Origin: Cryptomeria japonica
Taxonomy: Eukaryota > Streptophyta > Pinopsida > Cupressales > Cupressaceae
Length of the DNA stretch: 64,000 nucleotides
Reading direction: 5' to 3'
Assembly (NCBI RefSeq): GCF_030272615.1
Contig: NC_081405.1
Location: 19,180,547 to 19,244,546, forward strand
A program made the translations under genes and the position numbers. Positions 63,546-64,000 of the stretch are shown piece after piece (positions within the stretch are counted from its first letter, which is position 1; every line of letters starts with the position of its first letter). The notes beneath the pieces were generated by a model. That model ran no database searches. It saw only the letters and a list, made by a program, of their open reading frames with translations, and was not told the DNA's origin.

Positions 63546-64000
63546 GTCATGTCCCCTCCTTGATCATTATATATATCTCGAATAAAGAAATTATTAGTAT
63601 TAATTAGTATAATAATTACCAACAAATGATTATTTGAAATTTATTCACTTATTAAATATTACTATTTAATTAATTTTTATTACTAATAATATTTTTTGAA
63701 ATAACAAAATAAAATAAAATAAATATTATATTACATATTCTCAAACACAATTTATATATTTAAAATAATAAAGATATAACATACATATATAAATAACATC
63801 GAACAAGCTAGCAAATAAGGAATAGCAACGAAAGAGATATCGATTAATCATAAGATAGAAATTGTATTGGTGAATGCCTTGACTACTACTGCTCATCAAG
63901 TGAATTATGTTAGCTTTAACACTTTCAGATTAATATAAACTCAGAAAACCAGAATTTAGTTTCTAACTAAATTGATTAGATGAAAGATTTATAGTTTTCC
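63546..64000 (+). mobile_element. Possible LTR start running off the window
   Basis: TGTCATGTCCCCTCC resembles the reverse complement of the chromovirus LTR end (GGGGACATGACA), and the sequence that follows is similarly AT-rich. It continues past the window end and cannot be confirmed. Confidence 0.35.

Overview
The window looks like a piece of a very large, repeat-filled plant nuclear genome, most likely a conifer or other gymnosperm. The evidence is Ty1/copia and Ty3/gypsy (chromovirus) LTR retrotransposons typical of seed plants, initiator-Met primer binding sites (TGGTATCA), AT-rich single-copy sequence, and one host gene stretched over tens of kilobases by transposons in an intron. The gymnosperm assignment is inferred from this gigantic intron and the old decayed elements; no species marker is visible.

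Host gene. Four short plus-strand exons at 11146-11222, 12327-12408, 12585-12640 and 44458-44544 join in consistent phase, each with GT/AG borders. They encode the middle of oligoribonuclease (ORN/REXO2 family, DEDDh 3'-5' exonuclease). The exon with the first two catalytic acids and the 3' exons were not found, so the gene starts before 11146 (possibly outside the window) and continues beyond 44544. Intron 12641-44457 is 31.8 kb and holds most of the mobile DNA seen here.

Layout. 1-9383: mobile-element remnants: a small TIR element (770-1571), a chromovirus 3' fragment (2230-2790), a rearranged LTR element with an inverted LTR (4070-7041), and an LTR fragment (8910-9383). 9384-12640: gene-proximal sequence with exons and a tandem duplication. 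12641-44457: giant intron. It holds a copia element (16603-32713) split by a chromovirus (18355-29638, TSD GATAA), itself split by a 4.27-kb non-coding element called here E1 (19860-24133, TSD GGTTG); then a non-coding LTR element (32930-36826), a relative of E1 (E2, 37758-39200), and a decayed coiled-coil protein gene with an LTR-like end (39370-42270). 44545-64000: a gag-only copia element (45251-48206, TSD GCATG), receptor-kinase and RNase H pseudogene fragments, a 6.9-kb element E3 (50353-57286, TSD TATAT) with an intact 1210-residue reading frame, a minus-strand copia element (57969-61870), and further LTR-like sequence to the window end.

Most notable signal. E1, E2 and E3 share their first kilobase and TGTTG...CAACA type ends. 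Near the other end E1 and E3 carry arrays of short GC-rich hairpins, and the hairpin sequence and spacing differ completely between copies: 12 copies of a 33-nt hairpin on a roughly 166-bp lattice in E1, about 18 copies of a 20-nt hairpin on a roughly 65-bp lattice in E3, and two CCGTACGG units at the broken end of E2. E3 also carries the long open frame with no reverse transcriptase, and a decayed relative of that protein lies at 39370-41918. This family of hairpin-array elements is the best candidate here for something undescribed.
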